Positions 14,753 through 23,545 of a stretch of 40,058 nt of DNA are shown in pieces. Position 1 is the first letter of the stretch; the number at the start of each line of letters is the position of its first letter. The DNA lies in contig CAMJKP010000027.1 in the NCBI GenBank assembly GCA_946406435.1, positions 1-40,058 of the forward strand. Reading direction: 5' to 3'. The notes beneath the pieces were generated by a model, which ran no database searches, was not told the DNA's origin, and worked only from the letters and a program-made list of their open reading frames with translations. Origin of the DNA: an uncultured Prevotellaceae bacterium. Its GTDB lineage: Bacteria > Bacteroidota > Bacteroidia > Bacteroidales > Bacteroidaceae. A program made the position numbers and the translations under genes.

Positions 14753-17700
14753 ATGGGAAAAAAGACAAGTTGGCTGAAATGGCCATTGAAACACTACTCT
14801 ATATCGCTGCTAATAGTAGGCATCCTGTTCGTTTTGGGCATCTACGGCATGTACGTAATGCCGAAGGATGAATTTCCACACGCCACAATCCGACAGGGCG
14901 TGGTGGTAGCCGTATATCCTGGTGCCACAAGCGAGGAGGTAGAGCAGCAGGTAGCACGTCCGCTTGAGCGTTACCTCTTTACGTATGGCGAGGTAAACCG
15001 CGCAAAGACAACTACGACATCGCAGAACGGCATGTGTATCGTCATGGTGAAACTGAACGATGACGTGAACAACAAGGACGAGGTATGGTCGAAGATAAAG
15101 CATGGTCTTAATGCCTTCAAGCCTCAACTTCCTTCGGGCGTGCTTGCCATTGTGGTAAACGATGACTTCGGCAACACCTCTGCCCTGCTCATTGCCATAG
15201 AGAGCAACCAGCGCAGCTACCGCGAACTGAAACAATACAGCGACGACCTCAGCGACCGACTTCGCCGCATCCCTTCCGTTGCCAATGTCAAGCTATTCGG
15301 AGAACAGAAGGAACAGATCTCGCTCTATATCGACCGCAAACGACTGCAAGCCTACGGCATAGGACAGCAGATGCTATTCTCGCAACTGCAAGCCCAAGGC
15401 ATAACGACCATGAGCGGAAGCATAGACGATAGCGACCAGCAGATTCCTATCCACGTAGCATCTGCCGCAAACAGCGAGGAGGAGATAGCAAGTATGATTA
15501 TCTTCAGCGACCCTGCAAGCGGAAAGGTGGTGCGTGTGAGGGATATCGCCCGCGTAGAGCGCGAATATGAGCCTATGGCAAGTCGAATAGAGCAGAACGG
15601 ACATCCATGCGTGCTCCTCTCCATGGAGATGACACCGGGCAATAACGTGATGCAATACGGTGAGGATGTTGACCGTGTGCTCGATGAGTTCCGCACATCG
15701 GTGCTTCCGGAAGACGTCAACGTAACGCGCATAGCCGACAAGCCGAAGGTCGTAACGATGAGTATCACGTCATTCCTACGCGACCTGCTCATATCAATGG
15801 CAATCATCATCATCGTCATGATGGTGCTCTTCCCTCTGCGCTCGGCAATAGTAGCCGCCATTACCATACCTCTGAGCACCTTCGTCTCTGTTGCCATCAT
15901 GTATATGGTGGGCATCGAACTGAACATCGTAACGCTCGCGGCGCTTATCGTGGTACTGGGAATGATAGTAGATAACTCCATCGTGGTAATCGACGGATAT
16001 CTTGAATATCTTCGCAAGGGCTACGAACCGAAAGTGGCAGCCATAGAGTCAGCCCGACAGTATTTCATGCCGATGATGCTTGCCACCATCTGCATCTGCG
16101 CCATCTTCTTCCCATTCCTGTTCACCATGAAGGGAATATTCCGCGACTGTCTGGAGGCTTTCCCCTGGACCATAACCATCAACCTGATGGTATCGCTTAT
16201 CCTCGCCGTAACGGTTATTCCGTTCCTTGAGGTCCGCATCATCAAGCCCGACAAGGTGAGCACAGACGGCAACGCCATAACGCATTGGGTGCAGAACACA
16301 TACAACCGCGTACTCGCATGGACATTCAAGAACCCTTGGCTTACAATCGTAGGAGGCATCGGCATAATCCTGCTATCCACAATCATCGTCCCTACGCTGA
16401 AGATACGTCTCTTCCCCTACGCTGACCGCGATCAGTTCGCAGTAGAGATATTCCTTCCTGACGGCAAGGGAATGAAAGAGACAGAAGTGATAGCCGATTC
16501 CGTTCGTCACGTATTAGAGAAGGATGAGCGTATAGTGGATATCACGAGCTTCATTGGCTGCTCATCACCACGTTTCATGGATGCCTACGCCCCACAGATG
16601 GCAGGTGCCAACTATGCCCAGTTCATTGTCAACACCAAGTCTGACCAAGCCACCCTCGACCTGTTGGCAGAGTATCAGCCACGACTGAGCGAGATATTCC
16701 CGAATGCCTACGTCAAGTTCAAGCGTCTCGACTATCTTGAGGTCAACGAACTTGAGTACCGCTTCTATGGCGACAACCTCGACTCCCTGCATGTGGCAGC
16801 CGAAAGACTCATGGAGCGTATGCGTAAGATGCCGGAACTGGAATGGGTACATACCGACTTCATGCAGCCCTACCCTATCATCAACGTAGAGCTTGATCCT
16901 GTGGCATCGGCACAGCTCGGCTTCACACGCGCTTCTGCACAGCTTGCCATCGGCGCAACATCGAGCAACCTGCGTGTAGGTCAGATATGGGAAGGCAACT
17001 ACGACCTGCCGATAGTTGTGAAAGATGATACCGACATGACCTTCTCTGGCATCGGAAGCCTCGGAATGTCATCGCCTATGTCTATGCTCTCAGGAGCTAT
17101 CAACAACACTAACAGCACCGTGCCATTGTCTCAGATTGCAAAGGTGAAGCCGAAATGGAGCGAGAGCCGCATACAGCATCGTGGCGGTGAGCGTTGCATC
17201 ACGGTCACAGCACAGTTCGCAAACGGCGTATATACCGCCCCTGTGGAAAAGGAGATAGCCCGCATCATGCAAAGCGAGATACAGATGCCGCAAGGCGTGA
17301 GAAGCGAGGTTGGCGGCGAGATAGAATACGGCGACGAGGCTATGCCACAGATCTTCGGAGGCATTGCCATTGCCTTGGTCATCGTGTTCTTCTTCCTACT
17401 CTTCAACTTCAAGAAATACGGCATCACGACCATCTGCATGGCAGCCCTCGGACTGATGACACCAGGTGCGCTCATCGGACTCGGCCTGATGAACCGTGCC
17501 CTCGGACTTACCTCCATCTTCGGTCTCATCACGCTCATGGGAATGATTATGCGTAACGAGATTCTCATCTTCGAACATGCCATTCAGCAGAGAAGGAAAC
17601 TCTTGTCAGAAAGCGAAGAAAACGACCGTCAGGCATACAACGAAGCCGTGAAGAAAGCCGCCTACGATGCCGGCAAGCGCCGTATGGTGCCAATCTTCCT

Positions 17701-17860
17701 CACCACAGCCACCACCGCCGTCGGTGTGGTACCGATGATAATCGCCCAAAGCTCGTTCTGGATGCCAGTAGGCGTAACCATCTTCGCCGGAGGTATCGGC
17801 TCTCTCATCATGGTTGTCACCATGCTCCCGGTTATTTATTGGAAAGTATCGACGAAATAA
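14753..17860 (+). CDS. RND efflux transporter permease
   Basis: 1035 residues from ATG at 14753 (a TTG 21 bp upstream is in frame but less likely). The protein opens with TM1 (HYSISLLIVGILFVLGIYGM) and two large periplasmic loops. TM2-6 lie at about 330-480 with the VVLGMIVDNSIVVIDGYLEYL signature, and TM8-12 near 870-1030 with GLITLMGMIMRNEILIFEHAI. This is the proton-driven AcrB/HAE-type pump. In the TM4 signature a single Asp is visible (IVDNSIV) where many HAE1 pumps have the Asp-Asp pair, so it may belong to another RND subfamily. It works with the adaptor at 13448 and the channel at 18020. Confidence 0.94.
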   Translation: MGKKTSWLKWPLKHYSISLLIVGILFVLGIYGMYVMPKDEFPHATIRQGVVVAVYPGATSEEVEQQVARPLERYLFTYGEVNRAKTTTTSQNGMCIVMVKLNDDVNNKDEVWSKIKHGLNAFKPQLPSGVLAIVVNDDFGNTSALLIAIESNQRSYRELKQYSDDLSDRLRRIPSVANVKLFGEQKEQISLYIDRKRLQAYGIGQQMLFSQLQAQGITTMSGSIDDSDQQIPIHVASAANSEEEIASMIIFSDPASGKVVRVRDIARVEREYEPMASRIEQNGHPCVLLSMEMTPGNNVMQYGEDVDRVLDEFRTSVLPEDVNVTRIADKPKVVTMSITSFLRDLLISMAIIIIVMMVLFPLRSAIVAAITIPLSTFVSVAIMYMVGIELNIVTLAALIVVLGMIVDNSIVVIDGYLEYLRKGYEPKVAAIESARQYFMPMMLATICICAIFFPFLFTMKGIFRDCLEAFPWTITINLMVSLILAVTVIPFLEVRIIKPDKVSTDGNAITHWVQNTYNRVLAWTFKNPWLTIVGGIGIILLSTIIVPTLKIRLFPYADRDQFAVEIFLPDGKGMKETEVIADSVRHVLEKDERIVDITSFIGCSSPRFMDAYAPQMAGANYAQFIVNTKSDQATLDLLAEYQPRLSEIFPNAYVKFKRLDYLEVNELEYRFYGDNLDSLHVAAERLMERMRKMPELEWVHTDFMQPYPIINVELDPVASAQLGFTRASAQLAIGATSSNLRVGQIWEGNYDLPIVVKDDTDMTFSGIGSLGMSSPMSMLSGAINNTNSTVPLSQIAKVKPKWSESRIQHRGGERCITVTAQFANGVYTAPVEKEIARIMQSEIQMPQGVRSEVGGEIEYGDEAMPQIFGGIAIALVIVFFFLLFNFKKYGITTICMAALGLMTPGALIGLGLMNRALGLTSIFGLITLMGMIMRNEILIFEHAIQQRRKLLSESEENDRQAYNEAVKKAAYDAGKRRMVPIFLTTATTAVGVVPMIIAQSSFWMPVGVTIFAGGIGSLIMVVTMLPVIYWKVSTK

Positions 17861-17864
17861 AAAT

Positions 17865-18015
17865 AGGTTAGAAGGTTAGGAGGTTAGAGGTCAGCAACGC
17901 AAATAAGCATTGTTCACAAGCTCACCAAGCTACGCAAGTTCTTCGCTAAGGCTCATCAAGCTAAAGCAAGTCCGACCTAAAAACCTCAAAACCTCAGAAC
18001 CTCAAAACCCTAAAG
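17865..18015 (-). repeat. AACCTC-type inverted-arm element, copy 3 (inverted)
   Basis: 97 bp (17882-17978) are the reverse complement of 13118-13214 with one visible mismatch. The outer arms are GGTTAGAAGGTTAGG units on the left and AACCTCAA/AACCTCAG units on the right. It fills the gap between permease and TolC-type genes, so copies 2 and 3 bracket the adaptor and permease genes as an inverted pair. Confidence 0.85.
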
Positions 18016-18019
18016 AAAG

Positions 18020-19360
18020 ATGAAAACAACCCTATCCATCATAGCCTTGTGCTGCGCAATGTCAGCCTCGGCACAGACATACACCTTGAGTCAGCTCAAG
18101 GACTCCGCACTCAACAATAACATCGCCATACGAAGCGCGAGGCATTCCATTGATGCCGCACAGCATCAGCGCAAGGAGGCATTTTCAAAATACTTCCCTA
18201 ACGTTAGCGGCACCGGACTTTGGTTCAATGCCGACAAGGGCATGGCGAAGATGGACATCAACCCATCTGAGTATATCACGCCCGAACTGGGAGCATCCCT
18301 TGCTCAGATGCTGCCTCCCGAAGCCCTCGCCTCTTTGGGAAGTCCGATGAGCATGACCATGATGAAAAACGGAACGATAGCAGGTATCACGGCCGTTCAG
18401 CCCGTCTTTGCAGGAGGACAGATTGTCAATGGCAACCGTCTGGCGAAAGTCGGAGAGGACGTAAGCCGACTGCAACTGCAACTGTCTCAGAAAGAGGTGG
18501 AGAGACAGACGGAGCAGTACTACTGGCAACTCGTCACCTTGCAGGAGAAACTGAAGACCATCGAAGCCGTACAAGCCCTGTTGGCTGACATTCACAAGGA
18601 TGTGGATGTGGCAGTACGTGCAGGTGTAGCCATGCGCAACGACCTTCTTCAGGTGCAGCTCCGTCAGAATGATGTCGAGAGCAATAAGGTGAAACTGAAC
18701 AACGGTATCAATATCGTGCGTATGCTTCTGGCTCAGTACTGCGGAATCCACAGCAATCAGTTCAGCGTGAAGAGTGCAGAGATAAGGGATGTCTCTTCCA
18801 TGCAAGCCACCAGACAGGACTATGATCAGGCTTTGCAGCACACAACCGAATACCAGTTGCTGAACAAACAGGTGGAGGCTACCAAACTGCAACGCAAGAT
18901 GGAGATAGGCAAGAATATGCCGACCGTGGGCGTAGGAGCAGGGTATAACTACCACAACCTGTTGGATAACGACCGCACCTTTGGCATGATCTTCGCCACC
19001 GTCAACGTCCCGATATCCGACTGGTGGGGAGGCTCCCATTCCATCAAGCGCAAGAAGATAGAGCAGCAGAAAGCAGAGGAACAGCTTGCCGATAACTCCG
19101 AGTTGCTTAAAATCCGTATGCAGAACGCATGGAACAACGTGGAGGAAGCATACCAACAGCTCCAGATTGCGAATCGCAGCATAGAACAGGCAGAGGAGAA
19201 CCTGCGTCTGAATCGTGACTACTACAAGGCAGGAACAAGCCGTATGTCAGACCTTCTCGAAGCCCAGTTGCTCTATCAGCAGTCGCTCGACAAGCGTGTA
19301 GATGCCTATGCCGACTACCAGAACAAACTCTTGGAATACCATCAGGCGACAGGGCAGTAA
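18020..19360 (+). CDS. TolC-family outer-membrane efflux channel
   Basis: 446 residues. A signal peptide (MKTTLSIIALCCAMSASAQ) is followed by two structural repeats of the outer-membrane efflux protein fold: YTLSQLKDSALNNNIAIRSA at the start of the first, and YDQALQHTTEYQLLNKQVEA at the start of the second. Long amphipathic helices follow, and the end carries the usual pattern YYKAGTSRMSDLLEAQLLYQ. It completes the tripartite pump. The gene starts a few bases after the inverted repeat element, so the leader is mostly repeat sequence. Confidence 0.94.
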   Translation: MKTTLSIIALCCAMSASAQTYTLSQLKDSALNNNIAIRSARHSIDAAQHQRKEAFSKYFPNVSGTGLWFNADKGMAKMDINPSEYITPELGASLAQMLPPEALASLGSPMSMTMMKNGTIAGITAVQPVFAGGQIVNGNRLAKVGEDVSRLQLQLSQKEVERQTEQYYWQLVTLQEKLKTIEAVQALLADIHKDVDVAVRAGVAMRNDLLQVQLRQNDVESNKVKLNNGINIVRMLLAQYCGIHSNQFSVKSAEIRDVSSMQATRQDYDQALQHTTEYQLLNKQVEATKLQRKMEIGKNMPTVGVGAGYNYHNLLDNDRTFGMIFATVNVPISDWWGGSHSIKRKKIEQQKAEEQLADNSELLKIRMQNAWNNVEEAYQQLQIANRSIEQAEENLRLNRDYYKAGTSRMSDLLEAQLLYQQSLDKRVDAYADYQNKLLEYHQATGQ

Positions 19361-19380
19361 AAGGGTGTATAATCTCTTAT

Positions 19381-20045
19381 AGGGTGTGTGTATAAATGTA
19401 AACAATATACTTTACATTTCCCATCCTTCCTCTTTAAAATCCTCCAAACAGAATTTATTAAATTACAGTATATCTGCGCGTTATCGCATCGCAAGTTTTT
19501 TTTGTATCATGGGAGTGCAAAAGAGCTAATGTGGAATAGTATACTTTTTTCATCGAATTCACATCGACTTTAGAAAATGTAAAGTATATAGTTTACAAAA
19601 AAACACAGACCCTATCCCCCACTCCCCAGAGTTTTAATATTAATAATAATAATTAATTATATAATTATTATTATTAAAAAAGAAGTGCGAGTTTTTCATA
19701 GGGTCTGTGTGTAAATGTAAACAATTTACTTTACATTTCCCCTCTTAAAAATAATACAGAAATTATAAAATACTGTATATCTGCATGTTATCGCACCATA
19801 AGTTTTGTTCACACCATGGGAGTGCATAAAAACTAACGTGAAAACATATACTTTTTTCATCGAATTCACATCGACTTTAGAAAATGTAAAGTATATAGTT
19901 TACAAAAAAACACAGACCCTATCCCCCACTCCCCAGAGTTTTAATTACTAAAACACAGTATATCAACTTCTTACCGTATTCTAAGTTTTATTTCACTCTG
20001 GGAGCATTAAATAGTTGCGAAATAATTTGCAATTACGCGACATAA
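19381..20045 (+). repeat. Intergenic array of two full and one partial palindromic unit
   Basis: Unit A (19381-19613) and unit B (19700-19920) each begin AGGGTSTGTGT with TAAATGTAAACA and end with the reverse complement of that arm. Their last 98 bp (19541-19638 and 19848-19945) are identical. A near-palindrome made of AAT/ATT triplets (about 19640-19676) separates them. A partial third unit (19946-about 20045) has only the core. The core AGTATATC..C..GTTATCGCA, followed by AAGTTTT and GGGAG, is present in all three. No coding potential was seen. Confidence 0.8.
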
Positions 20046-20049
20046 GTAT

Positions 20050-20058
20050 TAACTTTGC
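20050..20058 (+). promoter_or_regulatory. -7 box for the TonB-C domain gene
   Basis: TAACTTTGC followed by ACTCAGAAATCA, nearly the same as at 868-888. The leader to 20223 would be about 160 nt and contains an 11-bp tandem array. Confidence 0.6.
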
Positions 20059-20103
20059 ACTCAGAAATCATGTAATTGGTGTGGCGCCCACTATAAGCCT
20101 TAT

Positions 20104-20147
20104 TTCAAATCCGCTTCTCCTTCGCTTCAAATCCGCTTCAAAACCGT
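20104..20147 (+). repeat. 11-bp tandem array in the leader of the TonB-C gene
   Basis: Four contiguous 11-mers: TTCAAATCCGC, TTCTCCTTCGC, TTCAAATCCGC, TTCAAAACCGT. The period is the same as at 701-744, 35207-35239 and 39981-40024. Confidence 0.7.
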
Positions 20148-20222
20148 TCCCTATATCGGAGATATAGATGGGAAAAAGGGCACTAAAGAATCTTGAACTC
20201 TTAAATAAAAAATTTTTGTCTT

Positions 20223-20972
20223 ATGAAACAATTTGTTACTGGCATATTTCTTTTGTTATTACCTTGTCTTTGCTTAGCTCAGAAACAAGGTGCAAACAAT
20301 GACGATTACAAATTTATCATTGACCAAACTCCATTCTTAGAGATGCAGTTCCCTAAGCGTAATGACATACCTAAAGACGTCAAGGTGTTCTATGCATTGT
20401 CATACGACAATAATAGTTCTACAGCATTCGTCTATAATGAGTATGTTTGTGGCTATTATAAAGTTCCGCATTATATGCAAACTGGATTTAAAGCAGGAGC
20501 TAGGAATCTTCAAGGGCAAAACCCAAAGGAATACAACAATCGCGTTGAGAGTATTATGAATCAAATTGCTGCATATTGGCAAAAAAAGGATTCGTTAAAA
20601 AACTCTCAGACACGTAGATTATATGCCCAAGACTATATAGAACATACAGAATACGGCAAAGTGTATAATGTCGTAGAAGAAATGCCAAGTTTCCCTGGTG
20701 GCATGGCAAATTTAATGGCTTATCTTCAGAAAAGTGTAAAATTTCCTCCTGAAGCAGAGAAAAATGGAATACAAGGTAGAGTTGTTTGTACTTTTATTGT
20801 TTTAAAAGATGGTACGATAACAGATGGCAGAGTAGCAAAAAGTGTTGATCCCGCATTAGACGCAGAAGCTTTAAGAGTAATAGGAGCTATGCCAAAATGG
20901 AATCCTGGCAAACAGAATGGCGTACCAGTGAATGTAAAATACACCCTCCCTATTGCATTTAGACTGCAATAA
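20223..20972 (+). CDS. Exported protein with TonB C-terminal domain
   Basis: 249 residues. An N-terminal signal peptide or anchor (MKQFVTGIFLLLLPCLCLAQ) precedes about 120 residues of unrecognised sequence. A TonB C-terminal-like domain covers about 155-249: FPGGMANLMAYLQKSVKFP, GRVVCTFIVLKDGTITD, LDAEALRVIGAMPKWNPGK and PVNVKYTLPIAFRL. The usual long proline-rich periplasmic linker and separate transmembrane anchor are missing, so it is not a canonical energy-transducing TonB. In Bacteroidetes many exported proteins carry this domain without a proven energy role. It starts the accessory stretch and has its own promoter. Confidence 0.85.
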   Translation: MKQFVTGIFLLLLPCLCLAQKQGANNDDYKFIIDQTPFLEMQFPKRNDIPKDVKVFYALSYDNNSSTAFVYNEYVCGYYKVPHYMQTGFKAGARNLQGQNPKEYNNRVESIMNQIAAYWQKKDSLKNSQTRRLYAQDYIEHTEYGKVYNVVEEMPSFPGGMANLMAYLQKSVKFPPEAEKNGIQGRVVCTFIVLKDGTITDGRVAKSVDPALDAEALRVIGAMPKWNPGKQNGVPVNVKYTLPIAFRLQ

Positions 20973-21048
20973 AAGATTTACAATATACGCAGATAAAAAA
21001 AGTTCCGAGAATGTTTATGATGAAATATAATTAAGTAAAACTATCTTT

Positions 21049-21924
21049 ATGAAACGACATCTTTTCTTCATACTCTCTGTACTCTTGACAGCTTTTGGCG
21101 GTCACAGAACGACTGATGTATCTCTTTCGGGGGCAGATACAGATGTTGTCGTAGATTCGAAGACTCCAAAAGACTCATTGGCAATGGTTGAAGAAGAAAA
21201 TAAGTTGCTGAAAACTTTGCTTCCAGATCTATATTCGCGTAAGTTCCCTACGGCAGAGGAGATGAAGATGTGGGAACTTGTTATTGATGGTGACGTGGCT
21301 TACAAGGATGTGCCTGTGCTGGGCAGGGCTTTGGTTAGGGCATATTTCGGAAATCAGTATTGGGGTATGGATGGTGACTATGAGGCGGATCAAGAGAAAC
21401 TTCCTTTACTTCCTGCGCACGGCGATTTCTATGCTACTGGTGACCTTGACTGGTATGGTCTTTGGCCAGACACGATTTATGCTTCATCGGTTGCGCAAGA
21501 TAATGGAAAGAAATACGATGTGAAGAACGTTTTGGGGTTTGGTGTATACAAGCCTTGGTGCTCTGCAATGGGTAAAGCAGAAGGGGCATGTCTGACATGT
21601 ATGTTTAAGTTAGACAAGCGCCCAATTCAGAGCATCTCGCTATGCAATGGCTATTGCCATACGGAAAAGCAATGGAAGGATCATGGTCGTGTAGCAAAGA
21701 TGGAGTTGCTTGTGGATGGCAGTCATTACAAAACCTATGATCTCAAAGATACTCCAGATAATCAGGATATAGAGATTGATTCCATCTCTCCAAAAACATC
21801 TGGTGCTCCTGTAGAGCTTTCTTTCAAGATTCTCAAGGTATATCCAGGTGCCAAGTACAACGATGTGAGCATAAGTCTATTGGCGTTTAATAGTTGGTAT
21901 GGAGCAGAATATGAAGATGATTAA
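21049..21924 (+). CDS. Exported protein with discoidin-like (NADase-type glycan-binding) domain
   Basis: 291 residues. The hydrophobic N-terminus MKRHLFFILSVLLTAFGG suggests export. A helical or linker part spans about 40-110, and the C-terminal 130 residues have the order NVLGFGVYKPWCSAMGKAEG, then ISLCNGYCHTEKQWKDHGRV and LLVDG...YDLKDTPDNQDIEI. That resembles the F5/8-like NADase-type glycan-binding domain, where a GvWkPyC-like motif precedes an NGY segment. Function is probably binding at the cell surface or in the periplasm; no catalytic motif is visible. It is followed in frame, after its TAA, by sequence that looks like a gene remnant and then by the 4-TM gene. Confidence 0.6.
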   Translation: MKRHLFFILSVLLTAFGGHRTTDVSLSGADTDVVVDSKTPKDSLAMVEEENKLLKTLLPDLYSRKFPTAEEMKMWELVIDGDVAYKDVPVLGRALVRAYFGNQYWGMDGDYEADQEKLPLLPAHGDFYATGDLDWYGLWPDTIYASSVAQDNGKKYDVKNVLGFGVYKPWCSAMGKAEGACLTCMFKLDKRPIQSISLCNGYCHTEKQWKDHGRVAKMELLVDGSHYKTYDLKDTPDNQDIEIDSISPKTSGAPVELSFKILKVYPGAKYNDVSISLLAFNSWYGAEYEDD

Positions 21925-21966
21925 GAAGCTCTTGAAGTATCTATCGTTGAATTCAACCCAAATGAT

Positions 21967-22413
21967 ATGAATGGAAAAGTAATATATCGAGTTTTGATTT
22001 GTGCAAGTGTTATATGCTATATTGCAGCTTGCTTCCTCCCTGTACATCGGAATGACGAACCTGCACAAGGTGCATTAATGCTTTTGTTCGGAGGTTTGGC
22101 ATTTATTGCTGATATTCCTACATTCCTGGTATGGTGCGCAAATCCTTTGATGTTCTTAAGCACAGGTCTTATGTGTTCAAAAATCGGCTCGCCCAATATA
22201 CCGATAATCCTTTCGTTCCTTGCCTTTATTTTGGGAGTTGGCTTTATGTTTATGGATACAATTGTAGATAATGAAGCTGGTGCATCTGTTGATAGAGGTC
22301 CCCTCAAAATTGGCTATTATACATGGCTGTTATCCCTTGCACTCATGTTTATTGCTTCGCTTGTAGCAAAGAATACAGACCGAACCGACAAGCATATTCG
22401 TGGATGCGTGTGA
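21967..22413 (+). CDS. Small multi-pass membrane protein, unknown function
   Basis: 148 residues with about four hydrophobic segments: VLICASVICYIAACFLPV (about 8-25), LMLLFGGLAFIADIPTFLVW (37-56), IPIILSFLAFILGVGFMFM (77-95) and WLLSLALMFIASLVA (120-134). I recognise no family. The same frame is open backward to the TAA of the previous gene, and the 42 bases between resemble part of the next lipoprotein gene. The last residues (after about 138) may be a shifted tail: a second frame across 22392-22452 reads as a plausible C-terminus ending in TGA overlapping the next ATG. Confidence 0.65.
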   Translation: MNGKVIYRVLICASVICYIAACFLPVHRNDEPAQGALMLLFGGLAFIADIPTFLVWCANPLMFLSTGLMCSKIGSPNIPIILSFLAFILGVGFMFMDTIVDNEAGASVDRGPLKIGYYTWLLSLALMFIASLVAKNTDRTDKHIRGCV

Positions 22414-22452
22414 TGAGAATGGTGTTGTAAAGGAAATTCAGCTAAAGATATG

Positions 22453-23011
22453 ATGAAAAGATTTTTGTTTCTGCTTTTAGGTGTGAATTAGTCTTTCTTG
22501 CTCCGAGAAGTTAGACAAAGCTCCTGATATTTCTGTCGTTGAATTCAGACAGAGATTGGATGACTATGAGGCTACTATGGTTCTCAAAAACAATGTCAAA
22601 ACAGAAATCCACAACGTAGAATTTCTCATTACGTATCTCGACATGAACGGCAATGTGCTTGACACCAAGGAAGTGTCGTCTCTTATCAACATCAAGCCAG
22701 AGATGAGAGGTGAATTGAGAATTCCTGCTTTCAGACATAACGAGAACTATCAATATTATAAAAATTCAGATGGTATTGCTGGGCATCCAAATTTCAAGAT
22801 CACAGCCCAATTACAGCGGTACAACATTGAGGATTATGAATTGGAGCAATTTGCAAAAGGACACCCAGAAGAATGTATAGAATGGGGGCTTCCCACAATC
22901 GTATTTATAGCAATAATTACAATATACATCATTCTCCCGATAGCTCTTATTATTGGCTTGGTAAAACTTGTGAATAAGATTAAGAGAAAGAAGAAAAGCA
23001 AGAATAATTAA
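22453..23011 (+). pseudogene. Lipoprotein gene with a 1-nt frameshift in its signal peptide
   Basis: ATG at 22453 (or 22450) reads MKRFLFLLLGVN and stops at TAG. Deleting one A in GTGTGAATTAG (about 22485-22488) gives MKRFLFLLLGVISLSCS, a perfect lipoprotein signal, and then runs in frame through CSEKLDKAPDISVVEF into the 151-residue ORF starting at 22556. The mature part (about 40-95) resembles small Ig-like domains with NVEFLITYLDMNGNVLDTKE. It ends with a TM helix and a basic tail (KIKRKKKSKNN). It is either a true pseudogene, a phase-variable or programmed shift, or a sequencing error. The 22556 ATG could still yield a protein lacking a signal peptide. Confidence 0.7.
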
Positions 23012-23031
23012 ATCTGATTGTTTGCCCTTTT

Positions 23032-23076
23032 AGGGTTACGGTTACATAAATATGTAACCAGAAAAAGAGACACCCT
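23032..23076. terminator. Bidirectional GGTTACATA palindrome between convergent genes
   Basis: GGTTACATAAATATGTAACC (23040-23059) is a perfect 9-bp stem with an AA loop. It is flanked by AGGGT on one side and GAGACACCCT on the other. It lies between the end of the frameshifted gene and the end of the reverse-strand operon; the box on the right overlaps the TAG stop of the reverse gene. It could end transcription from both sides. Confidence 0.7.
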
Positions 23077-23539
23077 ACAAATTATTAGATTCATATTCCA
23101 CAAGATACCATTTCTTACTTTTGAGCTTGAATTTAATATACGTCACACTACCAGTCTCGGGGATATAGATGTGCTCTAATGCGGAATCGGCTTTTACTTC
23201 AAAATCTACTTTGTAGTTTTTATCTTTTCTAAGTATTTTACATAAGTAGAGTTCATCTCTCATCTCGTTTTTAGACCAAGTATATTCTCCACCGACATAA
23301 CCTTCAATGGAATCATATACAATCAAATCTGAGTTAAACCCTTCTGTCTTTTCTTCAACACGAGTCATAGCAAAGAGTGAGTCTTTATGAAACTTCTCAA
23401 TGAACTCAGAGAATGGTTCTGCACCTATCAATGCCTCGGAATTGATAGTATCATTTCCTGCATTATCCGCATTTTGCTTGTTATCGGTGCAAGCAAAACA
23501 GAAACAAACAAAGATGAGTATGGGGATGATTTTTCGCAT
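23075..23539 (-). CDS. Putative lipoprotein, DUF4348-like
   Basis: 154 residues. Signal MRKIIPILIFVCFCFAC-T has a lipobox with Cys17. The segment FSEFIEKFHKDSLFAMTRVE resembles the start of DUF4348/NTF2-like Bacteroidetes lipoproteins, and the end (VTYIKFKLKSKKWYLVEYE) fits their last beta strands. It is last in a four-gene reverse operon, 6 bp after the previous gene. Its signal peptide is very like that of the gene at 23546, suggesting gene duplication. Exact function unknown; domain call tentative. Confidence 0.7.
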   Translation of the reverse strand: MRKIIPILIFVCFCFACTDNKQNADNAGNDTINSEALIGAEPFSEFIEKFHKDSLFAMTRVEEKTEGFNSDLIVYDSIEGYVGGEYTWSKNEMRDELYLCKILRKDKNYKVDFEVKADSALEHIYIPETGSVTYIKFKLKSKKWYLVEYESNNL

Positions 23540-23545
23540 AGAATA

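Noticed and set aside
13118..17978. Composite transposon carrying the RND pump
   Set aside because: Although inverted repeats bracket two of the genes, no transposase or target-site duplication is seen, and further copies of the repeat exist outside, so it is more likely a dispersed repeat.
18185..19156. 323-codon frame antisense to the TolC-type gene
   Set aside because: Same reason: complete overlap with a certain gene and a composition (His, Val, Leu rich) typical of antisense frames.
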